Source: Aminobacter aganoensis
Lineage (GTDB): Bacteria; Pseudomonadota; Alphaproteobacteria; Rhizobiales; Rhizobiaceae
Length of the DNA stretch: 64,000 nucleotides
Direction of reading: 5' to 3'
Assembly (NCBI RefSeq): GCF_014206975.1
Contig: NZ_JACHOU010000011.1
Location: forward strand, 98,775-162,774
The notes beneath the pieces were generated by a model that searched no databases, was not told where the DNA came from, and saw nothing but the letters and a program-made list of their open reading frames with translations. The position numbers and the translations under genes were made by a program. Shown here in pieces: positions 12,671-21,542 of this stretch (position 1 is the stretch's first letter; every line of letters begins with the position of its first letter).

Positions 12671-13180
12671 TCAGCTGCCGGCGCCGGAGAGCGTCGTGAC
12701 GGCACGACGGTTCTGCGACCAGCAGGAGATGTCGTCGCAGACGGCGACCGGACGTTCCTTGCCGTAGGAGATCGTCTTGAGGCGGTTCGAGGCAACGCCC
12801 TGCGAGATCAGGTAGTCGCGGGTGGCCGCGGCGCGACGGGCGCCCAGTGCCAGGTTGTACTCGCGGGTGCCGCGCTCGTCGGCATGGCCTTCGACCACGA
12901 TCGCATACTGGCGATACTGGTTCAGCCACTGTGCCTGGCGGCTCAGGATGCCCTGCGCATCGGCGCGAACCGACGAGGAGTCGGTGTCGAAGAAGATGCG
13001 GTCGCCGACATTGACGGTGAAGTCCTGGGACGAGCCCGGGGTCGCCGCACCGGCGCCGCCGCCGAGGCCGAGGTCGGCCGCATTGTTGGGGGTCTTCTTC
13101 GAGGCGCAGCCGGCGATCGCCAGCGAAGCTACGAGCGCCACGACCACGGGGTTGGTTGCAAATTTCGCGATACGGCGCAT
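12671..13180 (-). CDS. pal: Peptidoglycan-associated lipoprotein Pal
   Basis: Pal anchors the outer membrane to peptidoglycan and binds TolB. The 169-residue protein has a lipoprotein signal with the lipobox IAGC near residue 23. A short Gly/Ala/Pro linker follows, and then an OmpA-like domain with FFDTDSSSVRADAQ, VEGHADERGTREYNLALG and the binding residues near GARRA. The C-terminal part carries a CDDISCWSQNRR cysteine pair. The ATG at 13180 follows AAGGAGAGG. A start 13 codons upstream would add a basic stretch with no family match. Confidence 0.96.
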   Translation of the reverse strand: MRRIAKFATNPVVVALVASLAIAGCASKKTPNNAADLGLGGGAGAATPGSSQDFTVNVGDRIFFDTDSSSVRADAQGILSRQAQWLNQYRQYAIVVEGHADERGTREYNLALGARRAAATRDYLISQGVASNRLKTISYGKERPVAVCDDISCWSQNRRAVTTLSGAGS

Positions 13181-13355
13181 CCCGCCTCTCCTTCGCATTC
13201 GAGTGATTTCGTTGAACATCCAGTAACCACGTTGCAGTTAACCGGCATTCAAGAAACGTGGTTAAAATTCAGTTTCCGCTCGCCCTTTGCGTCACCGCAG
13301 CGGCTGCAGTCAAACGTGCATTTCGCCGCGCACCCTAGGCGGAAATGCGGCAGAA

Positions 13356-13386
13356 AGGCGGCGTCATTGGGCATTTGACGCCGCCT
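13356..13386 (-). terminator. Terminator downstream of tolB
   Basis: An 11-bp stem AGGCGGCGTCA/TGACGCCGCCT with a 9-base loop is followed by TTTCTG on the minus strand. It stands 45 bases after tolB and leaves pal with its own start region. Confidence 0.7.
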
Positions 13387-13431
13387 GGTCCTTTGGTCGC
13401 GCCTGATGGCGCGTGGTTAACCGGCGGCTGT

Positions 13432-14748
13432 TTAGTCGAGCAGCGGCGACCAGGCCGGATCGGAGGCGAAGCCCGAGGTCGGGATCGCCTGTTCGTTGCG
13501 GCCGGTCAGGTCGACCGAATAGAGCTTGGGGCCGCCGCCGCCGGGCTGGTCGCGGAAGAACATCACGACGCGGCCGTTCGGCGCCCAGGTCGGGCCTTCC
13601 TGCTGGAAGCCGGTCGACAGGATGCGTTCGCCCGAGCCGTCGGTCTTCATCACGCCGATCTGGAACTGGCCGCCGGACTGCTTGGTGAAGGCGATCAGGT
13701 CGCCGCGCGGCGACCATACCGGCGTCGAATAGCTGCCGCCGCCGAAGGAGACGCGGGTCTGGCCGGAGCCGTCGGCGCCCATGACGTAGATCTGCGGCTG
13801 GCCGCCACGGTCGGAGGTGAAGACGACCTTCGAGCCGTCGGGCGAATAGGACGGCGAGGTGTCGATGGCGCTGGAGTTCGTCAGGCGCGTGGTGGTGCGG
13901 CTGCGCAGGTCCATCGAGAACACGTTGGAATTGCCGTCGTCGCGCAGCAGGCTCATGATCACCTTCTGGCCGTCGGGCGAGAAGCGCGGCGCAAAGGTCA
14001 TGCCGGGGAAATTGCCGACGAGTTCGCGCTGGCCGGTCTCGATCTGCAGCAGATAGACCTGCGGCTGGCCGCTCTCGTAGGACATGTAGGTGATTTCCTG
14101 ACGCGTCGGCGAAAAGCGCGGCGTCATTGCCATCGAACGTCCGTCCGAGAGGTAACGCACATTGGCGCCGTCCTGGTCCATGATGGCGAGGCGCTTCTTG
14201 CGCGCGGTCTTGGCGCCCGATTCGTCGATGAACACGACACGGGTGTCGAAGTAGCCCTTCTCGCCGGTCAGGCGCTCGTAGATCGCATCGGCGATGATGT
14301 GGGCGATGCGGCGCGAGTTGGTCTTGTTGGCGAAGAACTGCTCGCCGGCGAGCTGCTGGCCGGCGAAGGTGTCCCACAGCCGGAACTCGGCCTTGAGGCG
14401 GCCATCGGCCTCCTGGCTGACACGGCCGGTGACGAGTGCCTGGGCGTTGATGACCTTCCAGTCGTCGAAGCGCGGGGCAACGTCGGGGTTCGAGATCTTC
14501 TCGATGAAGGCGCCCTTGTCGATCGGCGCGAACAGCCCCGAGCGCTGCAGGTCGGCGGCGACGATGCCGGCGATCTCGGCGCCCATCGCGTCCCCCGACA
14601 GGAAGTCGGTGATGGCGATCGGCAGCGGCTCGACATTGCCCTTGTTGACGTCGATCTCGACCAGCGCGCGAGCGGGGAAGGTGGCGAACGCGGTCATGCC
14701 GCTCGCCATGGCGCCGATCAGGAGGATCGCTTTGATTACATGCTTCAT
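13432..14748 (-). CDS. tolB: Tol-Pal system beta-propeller protein TolB
   Basis: TolB is a periplasmic protein that shuttles between Pal and TolA. The 438-residue product has a signal peptide ending near FPARA, an N-terminal domain with [11 protein letters not shown], and a six-blade WD-like propeller. The propeller repeats are [63 protein letters not shown] and [14 protein letters not shown]. The ATG at 14748 starts [10 protein letters not shown]. It follows tolA by 37 bp. Confidence 0.96.
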   Translation of the reverse strand: MKHVIKAILLIGAMASGMTAFATFPARALVEIDVNKGNVEPLPIAITDFLSGDAMGAEIAGIVAADLQRSGLFAPIDKGAFIEKISNPDVAPRFDDWKVINAQALVTGRVSQEADGRLKAEFRLWDTFAGQQLAGEQFFANKTNSRRIAHIIADAIYERLTGEKGYFDTRVVFIDESGAKTARKKRLAIMDQDGANVRYLSDGRSMAMTPRFSPTRQEITYMSYESGQPQVYLLQIETGQRELVGNFPGMTFAPRFSPDGQKVIMSLLRDDGNSNVFSMDLRSRTTTRLTNSSAIDTSPSYSPDGSKVVFTSDRGGQPQIYVMGADGSGQTRVSFGGGSYSTPVWSPRGDLIAFTKQSGGQFQIGVMKTDGSGERILSTGFQQEGPTWAPNGRVVMFFRDQPGGGGPKLYSVDLTGRNEQAIPTSGFASDPAWSPLLD

Positions 14749-14785
14749 AAGACAGGCCTCTTAGTTCCGGGTGAGCGCCAGGCGC

Positions 14786-15847
14786 TCAGAACATCTCGCT
14801 TGGGTCGAAGTTGACGATGACATCCGCCCAGGCTTCGTATTTGTCGGCGGGAAGATTGTAGGGGGCGCATTGCAGCACGGCGCGACGGGCCGATTCCGCT
14901 GCCGCGCGTTCGATGCCGGCGGCGCCACCGCCGGAGATGATCTCCGGCCGGCCTTCGATCTCGCCGGTCTGGCTCAGCTTGAACTGGACCGAAACCTTCA
15001 GCGCGCCGCCATCCATGGCGCCCGCCGGCACGTTCCAGCAACGCTGGATCTGGCCGCGCAGCGCATCCATCTCGCTCTGGCTGAGCTTGTTGCCGCCGGT
15101 GTCCTTCTTGCCGCCGAGCGATGCCTGCTCGGTTGAGCGCTTGGCGCCGCCGCCCGAAGGCTTCTGCTTGTTGAGCAGGGCGGCGACCTCGTCGGCGTTG
15201 AATTCCTTCTCTTCCGACTTCGGCTTCGACGCGGCCTCCTGGGCCTGCTTGTCGTCCTGCTTGCGGTCGGGCGTCTTGGCCGTCTGGGCCTGGGGCGGCT
15301 TGGGCTTGGCTTCGGGCGCCGGCGCGTTTTCCGGCAGCTTCACGGCTTCCGCCTCGGCCTGGTCGTTGACGATCGTCTCGGCAACCGGGTCCGGCTTGAC
15401 ATCCTGCTTGGGCTGCGGCTCGGGCGTCACTTCCGTCGCCGGCACGGGTGTCGGCTTGGGCTCGGCTTGCTTCGCCGGCTCGGGCTTCGGCTTTTCGGCC
15501 GGCTTCGGCTCGGGCTTGGGCGAGGGCGGGGGCGCTGCCGCGACGTCGACTTCCTTCTGGGTCGGCTCGGGCGTCGCCGGCTTGTCGCTGTCGATCTTGT
15601 TGTCGCCGACATTCTGGGCATCGGGCACGATGTCGGGACGGCTGGTCGGCTTGGGCGCCGGCTTTTCGTTGGCCGGGGCCTTCTTGTCGCCCTTCTGGAT
15701 CTGGGTGATCGATTCCACCGGCACGATGTCGACCGGGAACGCCTCGACGTCGGCGACTTCGAGGGCGCTGGGCGCCGACAGCGTGAACAGGCCGAAGCCC
15801 AGCATCGCTGCATGCAGAACCACAGATGTCGTGAGGCCGGTCTTCAT
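14786..15847 (-). CDS. tolA: Cell envelope protein TolA
   Basis: TolA links the inner-membrane TolQR motor to TolB and Pal. The 353-residue protein has one N-terminal transmembrane helix (VVLHAAMLGFGLFTLSA). A very long Pro/Glu/Lys/Ala-rich spacer covers about residues 45-250. The C-terminal TonB-like domain has LRGQIQRCWNVPAGAM and VQFKLSQTGEIEGRPEI. The spacer is proline-rich rather than the long alanine-lysine helix of enteric TolA, which is usual in alphaproteobacteria. It is 8 bp from tolR. Confidence 0.92.
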   Translation of the reverse strand: MKTGLTTSVVLHAAMLGFGLFTLSAPSALEVADVEAFPVDIVPVESITQIQKGDKKAPANEKPAPKPTSRPDIVPDAQNVGDNKIDSDKPATPEPTQKEVDVAAAPPPSPKPEPKPAEKPKPEPAKQAEPKPTPVPATEVTPEPQPKQDVKPDPVAETIVNDQAEAEAVKLPENAPAPEAKPKPPQAQTAKTPDRKQDDKQAQEAASKPKSEEKEFNADEVAALLNKQKPSGGGAKRSTEQASLGGKKDTGGNKLSQSEMDALRGQIQRCWNVPAGAMDGGALKVSVQFKLSQTGEIEGRPEIISGGGAAGIERAAAESARRAVLQCAPYNLPADKYEAWADVIVNFDPSEMF

Positions 15848-15855
15848 TTTGCGGG

Positions 15856-16314
15856 CTACTGGTCCTGTTCCTGCAGCGTGACGAGGCCGATCTTGTTGTA
15901 ACCGGCGGCCTGGATGCGAGCCATGACCTTCATCACCGTGCCGTAGTCGGCGGTCTTGTCGCCGCGCACGTAGATGCGCTCCTCGTAGCCGGCCTTGGCG
16001 ATGGCGCCGAGCTTGGCGACAACCTCGTCGATCGGAATCTCGGTCTCCTGGATGTGGACCTGGCCGGCTTCGTTGATCGAAATGGTGATCGGCTGCGTTT
16101 CCGAGTTCAGCGCCTTGGCGGCCGTCTCGGGCAGGTCGATCGGCACGCCGACGGTCATCAGCGGTGCGGCCACCATGAAGATGATGAGCAGCACCAGCAT
16201 GACGTCGACGAAGGGCGTGACGTTGATTTCGGACATCAGGCCATGATGGCGGCCGCGCCGCCGGTGGCCGCGCCCGCCGCGGCCCGAACCGCCCGCGCTA
16301 ACTGACATACCCAT
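15856..16314 (-). CDS. tolR: Tol-Pal proton channel subunit TolR (ExbD family)
   Basis: TolR is a single-pass inner-membrane subunit of the proton-driven Tol motor. The 152-residue protein has a basic Gly/Arg/His-rich N terminus and the transmembrane segment VDVMLVLLIIFMVAAPLM near residue 38. The channel aspartate sits in INVTPFVDVMLVLL. A periplasmic ExbD fold follows. The ATG at 16314 lies six bases after GAGGAG, so the first of two nearby ATG codons is chosen. TolQ ends 10 bp upstream. Confidence 0.95.
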   Translation of the reverse strand: MGMSVSAGGSGRGGRGHRRRGRHHGLMSEINVTPFVDVMLVLLIIFMVAAPLMTVGVPIDLPETAAKALNSETQPITISINEAGQVHIQETEIPIDEVVAKLGAIAKAGYEERIYVRGDKTADYGTVMKVMARIQAAGYNKIGLVTLQEQDQ

Positions 16315-16324
16315 GGTCTACTCC

Positions 16325-17035
16325 TCAGGCCCGCTGCGCGACTTTTTCATCGATTTGGCGCGAGAGTATGGCGGAGAACTCGTCGGCAAAGCCTTCCATC
16401 CGGACGGCGATCTTGCCGGCGTCTGATGACAGCTTGTTGTAGGCGATGACGGCGGGAATGGCGGCCAGCAGGCCGATCGCGGTGGCCAGCAGCGCCTCGG
16501 CGATGCCGGGGGCGACGACCGCGAGATTGGTCGATTTCGAGCCGGCGATGGCCTGGAACGAGGTCATGATGCCGACGACGGTGCCGAACAGGCCGATGAA
16601 GGGGGCGGCCGAGCCGATGGTGGCGAGGAAGCCGAGGCGGCCTTCCAGCCGCTCCATCTCGCGCGTCAGCGCCAGGTCCATCGCCTTGTCGATCCGAGTC
16701 TGCAGCGCCAGCGGCGACTTGGCGCCTTTCTCGAAGCTCTTCTTCCACTCGCGCATGGCGGAGACGAAGATCGCGCTCATGCCGGTGGTCTTGCGATCCG
16801 ACAGGTTGCGGTATAGCTCTTCCAGCGACTGGCCGGACCAGAAGATCTGTTCGAAGCGGTTCAGCGCCGCGCGCATGCGGTTATAGGCGACCAGCTTGTC
16901 GACGATGATGGCCCAGGTCCACACCGACGCGCCGAGCAGGCCCAGCATCACCAGCTTGACCACCCAGCCGGCCTGCCAGAACAGCGCCCAGATCGACAAT
17001 TCCGCGCCGGTCTGGGCGAGAGGTAGGTTTTCCAT
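16325..17035 (-). CDS. tolQ: Tol-Pal proton channel subunit TolQ (ExbB/MotA family)
   Basis: TolQ forms the multi-pass part of the Tol motor in the inner membrane. The 236-residue protein has a first helix (AGWVVKLVMLGLLGASVWTW) near residue 22. Helices two and three lie in FLATIGSAAPFIGLFGTVVGIM and IAEALLATAIGLLAAIPAVI, the conserved MotA/TolQ/ExbB core. The ATG at 17035 gives MENLPLAQTG. An extra 33 codons upstream are open but polar and not family-like. It heads the tolQRAB run. Confidence 0.95.
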   Translation of the reverse strand: MENLPLAQTGAELSIWALFWQAGWVVKLVMLGLLGASVWTWAIIVDKLVAYNRMRAALNRFEQIFWSGQSLEELYRNLSDRKTTGMSAIFVSAMREWKKSFEKGAKSPLALQTRIDKAMDLALTREMERLEGRLGFLATIGSAAPFIGLFGTVVGIMTSFQAIAGSKSTNLAVVAPGIAEALLATAIGLLAAIPAVIAYNKLSSDAGKIAVRMEGFADEFSAILSRQIDEKVAQRA

Positions 17036-17410
17036 CGTGTAACAGTCCTTAGATTTCCGAGGCTGGCTTTCGGCCAGCCTTAGCGCATCATCCCGTCGTG
17101 GTCCGTTCGCGCGAAGCTTCCGGAAGTGCCCCAAAATGCGCCTTTCGCGGCCTTTTCGGGGCGAAATTTGGTGAAAGGAAGGCCGCTCGGAATCCTTACG
17201 ACTTTCACTGAGCCCTTAATGGACCGTTATGGTTAAGGATGGGTTAGGAATATGCCGCCGCGCTAACGTGTCGCCATCCGCAGCAAGGCCTGCGGCGGGT
17301 TGGTGGCCGGAATCGCCGCCCTGGCGTCACACGATCTTGTGATCGGCGCATCTCTTCGAGGGTGCTGGGCCATGCCTGCAGACATCGGATCGGCGTCGGA
17401 TGCGACCGCT
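17036..17410. other. Non-coding gap between ybgC and tolQ
   Basis: This 375-bp stretch separates two genes that are adjacent in many proteobacteria. I see no convincing gene in it. It has short AT-richer patches around 17195-17260 that could hold the tolQ promoter, but no box is clear enough to call. Confidence 0.4.
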
Positions 17411-17881
17411 TCAGGACGCCGCGGGCATGAAGACTTCGATCCAGTCCTTGGGGAAGCGCCTGGGGCGGCCGTTTTCGCCGATGATCGCCGCCTCGACCCT
17501 GGCTTCGACCAGCACTTCGTCGCCGCGCTTCAACTGCTGGGCCATGGTGATACGGGCACCCGAAATCTCCACCGTGCGGGTGTCGATCGTCAGCACGTCG
17601 TCGATCCGCGCCGAGGCGCGAAAGTCGATCTCCATGCGGCGCACGATCCAGACGATCTTCTCGCCATGCTTGCCGTCGGCGAGCTCGGTGTGGTGGACGC
17701 CGGCAAGGCGAAGGAAATCCGAGCGGCCGCGCTCGAAGAACTCGAGATAGCGCGCATGGTAGACGACGCCAGAGAAGTCGGTGTCGGCATAATAGACCCG
17801 CGCCGCCAGCCGATGCCCGAATGGCGTCAGCGTACCGGAAAGGCCGGCAGCCAGCGCGTCTTCTTCACCATGATCGGCCAT
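17411..17881 (-). CDS. ybgC: Tol-Pal system-associated acyl-CoA thioesterase YbgC
   Basis: YbgC is a hot-dog fold thioesterase linked to the Tol cluster and thought to act on acyl-CoA or acyl-carrier substrates in phospholipid metabolism. The 156-residue product has the family signature RVYYADTDFSGVVYHARYLEFFERGRSDFLR, here quoted only in part as YADTDFSGVVYHARYLEFF, with the catalytic aspartate inside. The rest is standard (WIVRRMEIDFRASARIDD). It is upstream of tolQ on the same strand, separated by 375 bp. Confidence 0.93.
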   Translation of the reverse strand: MADHGEEDALAAGLSGTLTPFGHRLAARVYYADTDFSGVVYHARYLEFFERGRSDFLRLAGVHHTELADGKHGEKIVWIVRRMEIDFRASARIDDVLTIDTRTVEISGARITMAQQLKRGDEVLVEARVEAAIIGENGRPRRFPKDWIEVFMPAAS

Positions 17882-17935
17882 GGGACTTTCCTTTTTCGGG
17901 GCTTTTGGGCACCAGTCTTGTCTGTAGCGAACCGG

Positions 17936-19186
17936 ATGGCAGCAATAGTGGCGATGATCAAGACCTCACTCGTGGCGTTGCTGGCGCTGGCGCTGTCGGT
18001 CTGCGCGGCGGGCGCGGCGACGTTTTCAATGAAGCGCGGCATCAATCTCGACATCTGGGACACCTGGCCGGACGAGGCCCGCTGGGGCGATGCCGAGGCC
18101 ATCCTGCCGTTTCCCGAATGGCGCAAGCGGCTGGGCACAGCCGATCTCGATGCGCTTAAGGCCGATGGTTTCGACGTCGTGCGCATTCCCGTCGACCCTT
18201 CGGTCCTCCTGTCGGAAAAGACCGGGGCGCTGCGCGAGCGATTGTTCGAAAGCGTTCTGGAATCGGCCCGGCTCGTCAATGCGGCGGGGCTCAAGGCGGT
18301 CGTCGATCTCCATCTCTTTCCCGCCGGCGGCAATCGCAAGATCGGCATGGCCCAGGTCATGGACGACCCTTCCTTGTTCGACGGTTACGTCGACCTTGTC
18401 CGCCAGATGGGGCTCACGCTTGCCGGGGAGGACCCGGCCCTGGTCGCATTCGAAGTGATGAACGAGCCGGTCGTCGATTGCGAGCCGGGGCAAACCAAGG
18501 CCTGGCCCGGGCGCCTCAAGCGCCTCTACGCTGCCGCCCGCGCCTCGGCGACACGGCTGACGCTGGTGTTGTCGGGCGGCTGCTGGGCCAGTGCCGAAGG
18601 TCTCGCGGCCATCGACCCGAAGGACATCCCGGACGACAACGTCATCTGGACCTTTCACAGTTACGCGCCCTTCCTGCTCACCCACCAGGGCGCGACCTGG
18701 GCCGGAGACTTCATTCCCTACGTCACCGGGCTGCCTTATCCGCCGCATGCCGTGCCACGCGCCGAACTCGACACCGCACTCGAGAAGGTCAGGGAAAAGA
18801 TCAGGTCCGAAGCACCCCTGCTGCGCCGTTCCGGCCTGCTGTCCTATCTCGACGAGCAGGTGGCCACCCTCGACACCAAGGCCAAGCTAGACGCGCTGCT
18901 CGATACGCCGTTTCGGCTGGTTTCCGACTGGGCCAGCAAGAAAGGCATTGCGCCTGAGAACATCTATCTCGGCGAGTTCGGCATGATCCGCCAGGAGTAC
19001 GGCAATCCATTCGTCATGCCTGGGTCCTGGCGTGCTGCCTATGTCGGCGACATGATCGCCCGTGCCGAGGCGCATGGCTTTGCCTGGTCGATCTGGGGCT
19101 ATGGCGGCGCCTTCGGCATCGTCGATGAATTCGAAGGCCGGAAGGCTGAGCCGGGCGTGCTGGAGGCGATCAGGAAGCTGAGGTGA
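17936..19186 (+). CDS. Secreted glycoside hydrolase family 5 protein
   Basis: The 416-residue product has a signal peptide (MIKTSLVALLALALSVCAAGA) and a GH5 (beta/alpha)8 domain. The domain opens GINLDIWDTWPDEARWG. The acid/base glutamate lies in FEVMNEPV and the nucleophile glutamate in IYLGEFGMIRQ. The family covers cellulases and related beta-glycanases, but the substrate is unknown. The start may be the ATG at 17936 or the one at 17954. The latter gives the neater signal peptide, and neither has a strong ribosome site. It is divergent from ybgC and leads the plus-strand block that separates ybgC from ruvB. Confidence 0.85.
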   Translation: MAAIVAMIKTSLVALLALALSVCAAGAATFSMKRGINLDIWDTWPDEARWGDAEAILPFPEWRKRLGTADLDALKADGFDVVRIPVDPSVLLSEKTGALRERLFESVLESARLVNAAGLKAVVDLHLFPAGGNRKIGMAQVMDDPSLFDGYVDLVRQMGLTLAGEDPALVAFEVMNEPVVDCEPGQTKAWPGRLKRLYAAARASATRLTLVLSGGCWASAEGLAAIDPKDIPDDNVIWTFHSYAPFLLTHQGATWAGDFIPYVTGLPYPPHAVPRAELDTALEKVREKIRSEAPLLRRSGLLSYLDEQVATLDTKAKLDALLDTPFRLVSDWASKKGIAPENIYLGEFGMIRQEYGNPFVMPGSWRAAYVGDMIARAEAHGFAWSIWGYGGAFGIVDEFEGRKAEPGVLEAIRKLR

Positions 19187-19257
19187 ACTTGGGTCCTGAT
19201 TTCTATCATTGATTGTAGGAATATTTTCTTGTACCATTGCCTTTGTTTGGCGATGGG

Positions 19258-20292
19258 ATGAGCATGACGAACACAAGTGAAGACCAGGCGCTCAGAAAGC
19301 TCCGCGCAAGACATGCTGCGCTTGACGTGGACATCAAACTGCTGCGCCTTCGGCTGAAAGCCGGCTTCAATCCAAGCCAACCGCGCGTGCCCGCCGGAGA
19401 TCCCGACGGGGGGCAGTGGACGGACGGCGGTGGAGGTGCGGGACGCTCGCGGCCGAACCGCAACCCCGGTGGAGTTGGAACGCCGCCCATCAAGACGCCA
19501 GGCAGGGATGCCGCGGTGGGAGTAGCGCCAGCACGCGTTGCGACGCGTGCCGGCCCACGACACAGCCCGGCAAATCCCCACGTCCGGCACACGGTGACCC
19601 TGGCCGGAGGAAGGCGTTTCGTCTTCCAGACCGAAGGTGCGACACAAACCGTGACGGATGGCGCAGGCAATCCGGTCAGCAAAACGGTGTGGACGCCGAC
19701 AGGGCCGATGTCCCTGCCTGTGATTCAACGTGTCAATGCGCCGGTTGCTCGGCAAGCTTTCGAGGCGGGGCGGCAGCTCTACAATCACCTTTCGGTTGGC
19801 AATACGCGCGACCAGAAGGCGTGCCTTGCATTTACGGCCAAGGAATTCCGGCCGAACGGGTCGTTGCTGACGCCGTTGAGCTTTGTCGGCATACTCTCGC
19901 GCGCAGAGACGGAGAAGGTCTGCACCAAGCTCGAACTCGTCCAAAGGCTGTCGGACGAAGCGATGCAGGAGGCCAGGCTCGCCGGGCCGTATTCGAGTGC
20001 CACGGTGTTCGGCACGGCGGTGCATTCGCGGTTACATAACAAAATCGTAGCTCTCAACGATCCGACCCTAAGGTCGGAACAGTCTTTGCTGAAACGAATC
20101 GAGGAGACCGTGATCGATTTCAGCGCGGTGCGCGTCGATGTTTTGGAAGATCGAGATGTTGGCCCGATCTGTGTTTATGATCTCAAAACAGGAAGACGGG
20201 GGCTTAGCCGCAGCCGGGCCATCGAGTTTGCGAGGCGGCTTGCCTATCTTGGCCGTCCGATCGTCATCATCGAAGTGAGGCCTTACGAATGA
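19258..20292 (+). CDS. Polymorphic-toxin-like protein with putative PD-(D/E)XK nuclease C terminus
   Basis: I do not recognise a named family for the 344-residue whole. Residues 8-36 are helical and charged. Residues 41-56 carry QPRVPAGDPDGGQWTD, a motif that recurs near the N terminus of many rhizobial proteins. Residues 57-105 are a Gly/Pro/Arg linker, residues 110-150 look beta-rich, and residues 165-245 look helical. The C terminus has E274, D294 in VRVDVLE and D308-x-K310 in VYDLKTG, followed by conserved Ser/Arg residues and a beta strand (IVIIEVRP). That order fits a restriction-endonuclease-like fold. The ATG at 19258 is preferred over an upstream TTG. The next gene overlaps the stop as ATGA. 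Confidence 0.6.
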   Translation: MSMTNTSEDQALRKLRARHAALDVDIKLLRLRLKAGFNPSQPRVPAGDPDGGQWTDGGGGAGRSRPNRNPGGVGTPPIKTPGRDAAVGVAPARVATRAGPRHSPANPHVRHTVTLAGGRRFVFQTEGATQTVTDGAGNPVSKTVWTPTGPMSLPVIQRVNAPVARQAFEAGRQLYNHLSVGNTRDQKACLAFTAKEFRPNGSLLTPLSFVGILSRAETEKVCTKLELVQRLSDEAMQEARLAGPYSSATVFGTAVHSRLHNKIVALNDPTLRSEQSLLKRIEETVIDFSAVRVDVLEDRDVGPICVYDLKTGRRGLSRSRAIEFARRLAYLGRPIVIIEVRPYE

Positions 20293-20969
20293 CCGCTTCG
20301 GAACTCATCAAGCGTCGTCTCGGCCCCGTTCTGAAACGCCATCCGGATCTCGGGATGATCGGCCGCTGGATTGTCATGAAGCCGATCAGGCATGTGCTTC
20401 GCGGAATTGTCATGCTGAGCCGTGACCACGATTCCTTCGTCGTCCCCCAATGGGCCGTCACCCATTTCTGCGAACCAGTCGGCAACTTCCCACTCAACTG
20501 GGGCGAGCGTCTCTATCGGGACAGCCCAGGTCTTTGGCTGTGGGACGACCCCGATATGCCGGAATACTTCATCTCAAAGCTTGAAAGTGTGGTGCTGCCC
20601 ATCTTTCGCAGCATCCAGACGCTGGACGATCTGGTCGGCTATGTCGAAACCAAGCCGCTCCCGTATCGCCATTTCGAGATCGACGAACTGCGCGGCGCCT
20701 GCCTGCATGCGGCGCGTGGCGATCTGGAGACGGCAAGGGCCAAGCTCGACGATCTCAGGAATGGCCGATCCTTGTGGTGCATTCCAGGCTTTGCCGAAGC
20801 GGAAGTGGCGGCGGTCGTCGATGGGCTCGGGCCGGCGCTCGACAAAGGCGACAGGCTTGCTATTGCCCGGCAACTGGCCAACTGGGAAGAAGCGCGCATG
20901 GCCAAACTGCCCAAAGGCTTCGCCCGCATCTGGGAGCCGACGCCGTTCCCGGTGGAGCAGGCACTGTAG
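20289..20969 (+). CDS. Unknown protein translationally coupled to the nuclease-like gene, candidate immunity protein
   Basis: The 226-residue protein has no signal peptide, no transmembrane helix and no motif I recognise. It is probably cytoplasmic and mostly helical, with Trp-rich loops in the first half (FPLNWGERLYRDSPGLWLW) and helices in the second (ELRGACLHAARGDLETARAKL). Its ATG overlaps the stop codon of the upstream gene (ATGA), so the two are made together. Small coupled downstream genes of this kind are often immunity proteins. That role is inferred from position alone. Confidence 0.6.
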   Translation: MTASELIKRRLGPVLKRHPDLGMIGRWIVMKPIRHVLRGIVMLSRDHDSFVVPQWAVTHFCEPVGNFPLNWGERLYRDSPGLWLWDDPDMPEYFISKLESVVLPIFRSIQTLDDLVGYVETKPLPYRHFEIDELRGACLHAARGDLETARAKLDDLRNGRSLWCIPGFAEAEVAAVVDGLGPALDKGDRLAIARQLANWEEARMAKLPKGFARIWEPTPFPVEQAL

Positions 20970-21047
20970 CGCGGCGGCACGATGCCGAAGCCCAGGCTGT
21001 CCGAGAAGGTCTGGTCGCTGCCGCCCTGGAAGAAACGCGGCGTGTGA

Positions 21048-21539
21048 TCAAGATCCAGCGCCCGTGCGGCGTCGCTCGAAACGCTGTTCGCGCACGCCGC
21101 CCGACCATTGGTCGCGCTCCTCCTCGGCAACGAGGGTGAAGCCAAAGGACTCGTAGAGATGGCGCGCGGGGCCGAGCCCGGCGAATGTCGTGAGGTAGAC
21201 GCCTGGAAAGCCTCTGGCGCCGACATGCGCCATGGCCTGTTCCATCAGCCGCCGGCCGAGGCCGGTGCCACGCGCGCCGTCGCTGGTGATGAACCAGCGC
21301 AGATGCGCCAGCGGCTCGACTGGCGTGGACGCTTCGATGCTGATCGTGCCCAGCAGGCTGCCATCGTCGGCGTATTCGGCGGCGAAGAAATCCTGGCCTT
21401 GCCTGAAGTCGCGCAGGAAGGCCGACAACTCGCCGGCGACCTTGGCTTCGAAGAGCAAGCCGAAGCCCCATTCCCGGGCGTAATATTCGGCGTGCAACCG
21501 GACGATGTCGGCTATCACTCCCGGGCGATAGCCGAGCAT
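21048..21539 (-). CDS. GNAT family N-acetyltransferase
   Basis: The 163-residue protein has a GNAT fold with the acetyl-CoA motif ARGTGLGRRLMEQAMAH near residue 90 and the C-terminal strand-helix ARHLYESFGFTLVAEE. It begins three bases after the ruvB stop on the same strand, so it is probably in the ruv transcript. The acceptor substrate is unknown. The last ten residues are basic and may not be ancestral, because a coding-like remnant continues past the stop. Confidence 0.85.
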   Translation of the reverse strand: MLGYRPGVIADIVRLHAEYYAREWGFGLLFEAKVAGELSAFLRDFRQGQDFFAAEYADDGSLLGTISIEASTPVEPLAHLRWFITSDGARGTGLGRRLMEQAMAHVGARGFPGVYLTTFAGLGPARHLYESFGFTLVAEEERDQWSGGVREQRFERRRTGAGS

Positions 21540-21542
21540 GTG

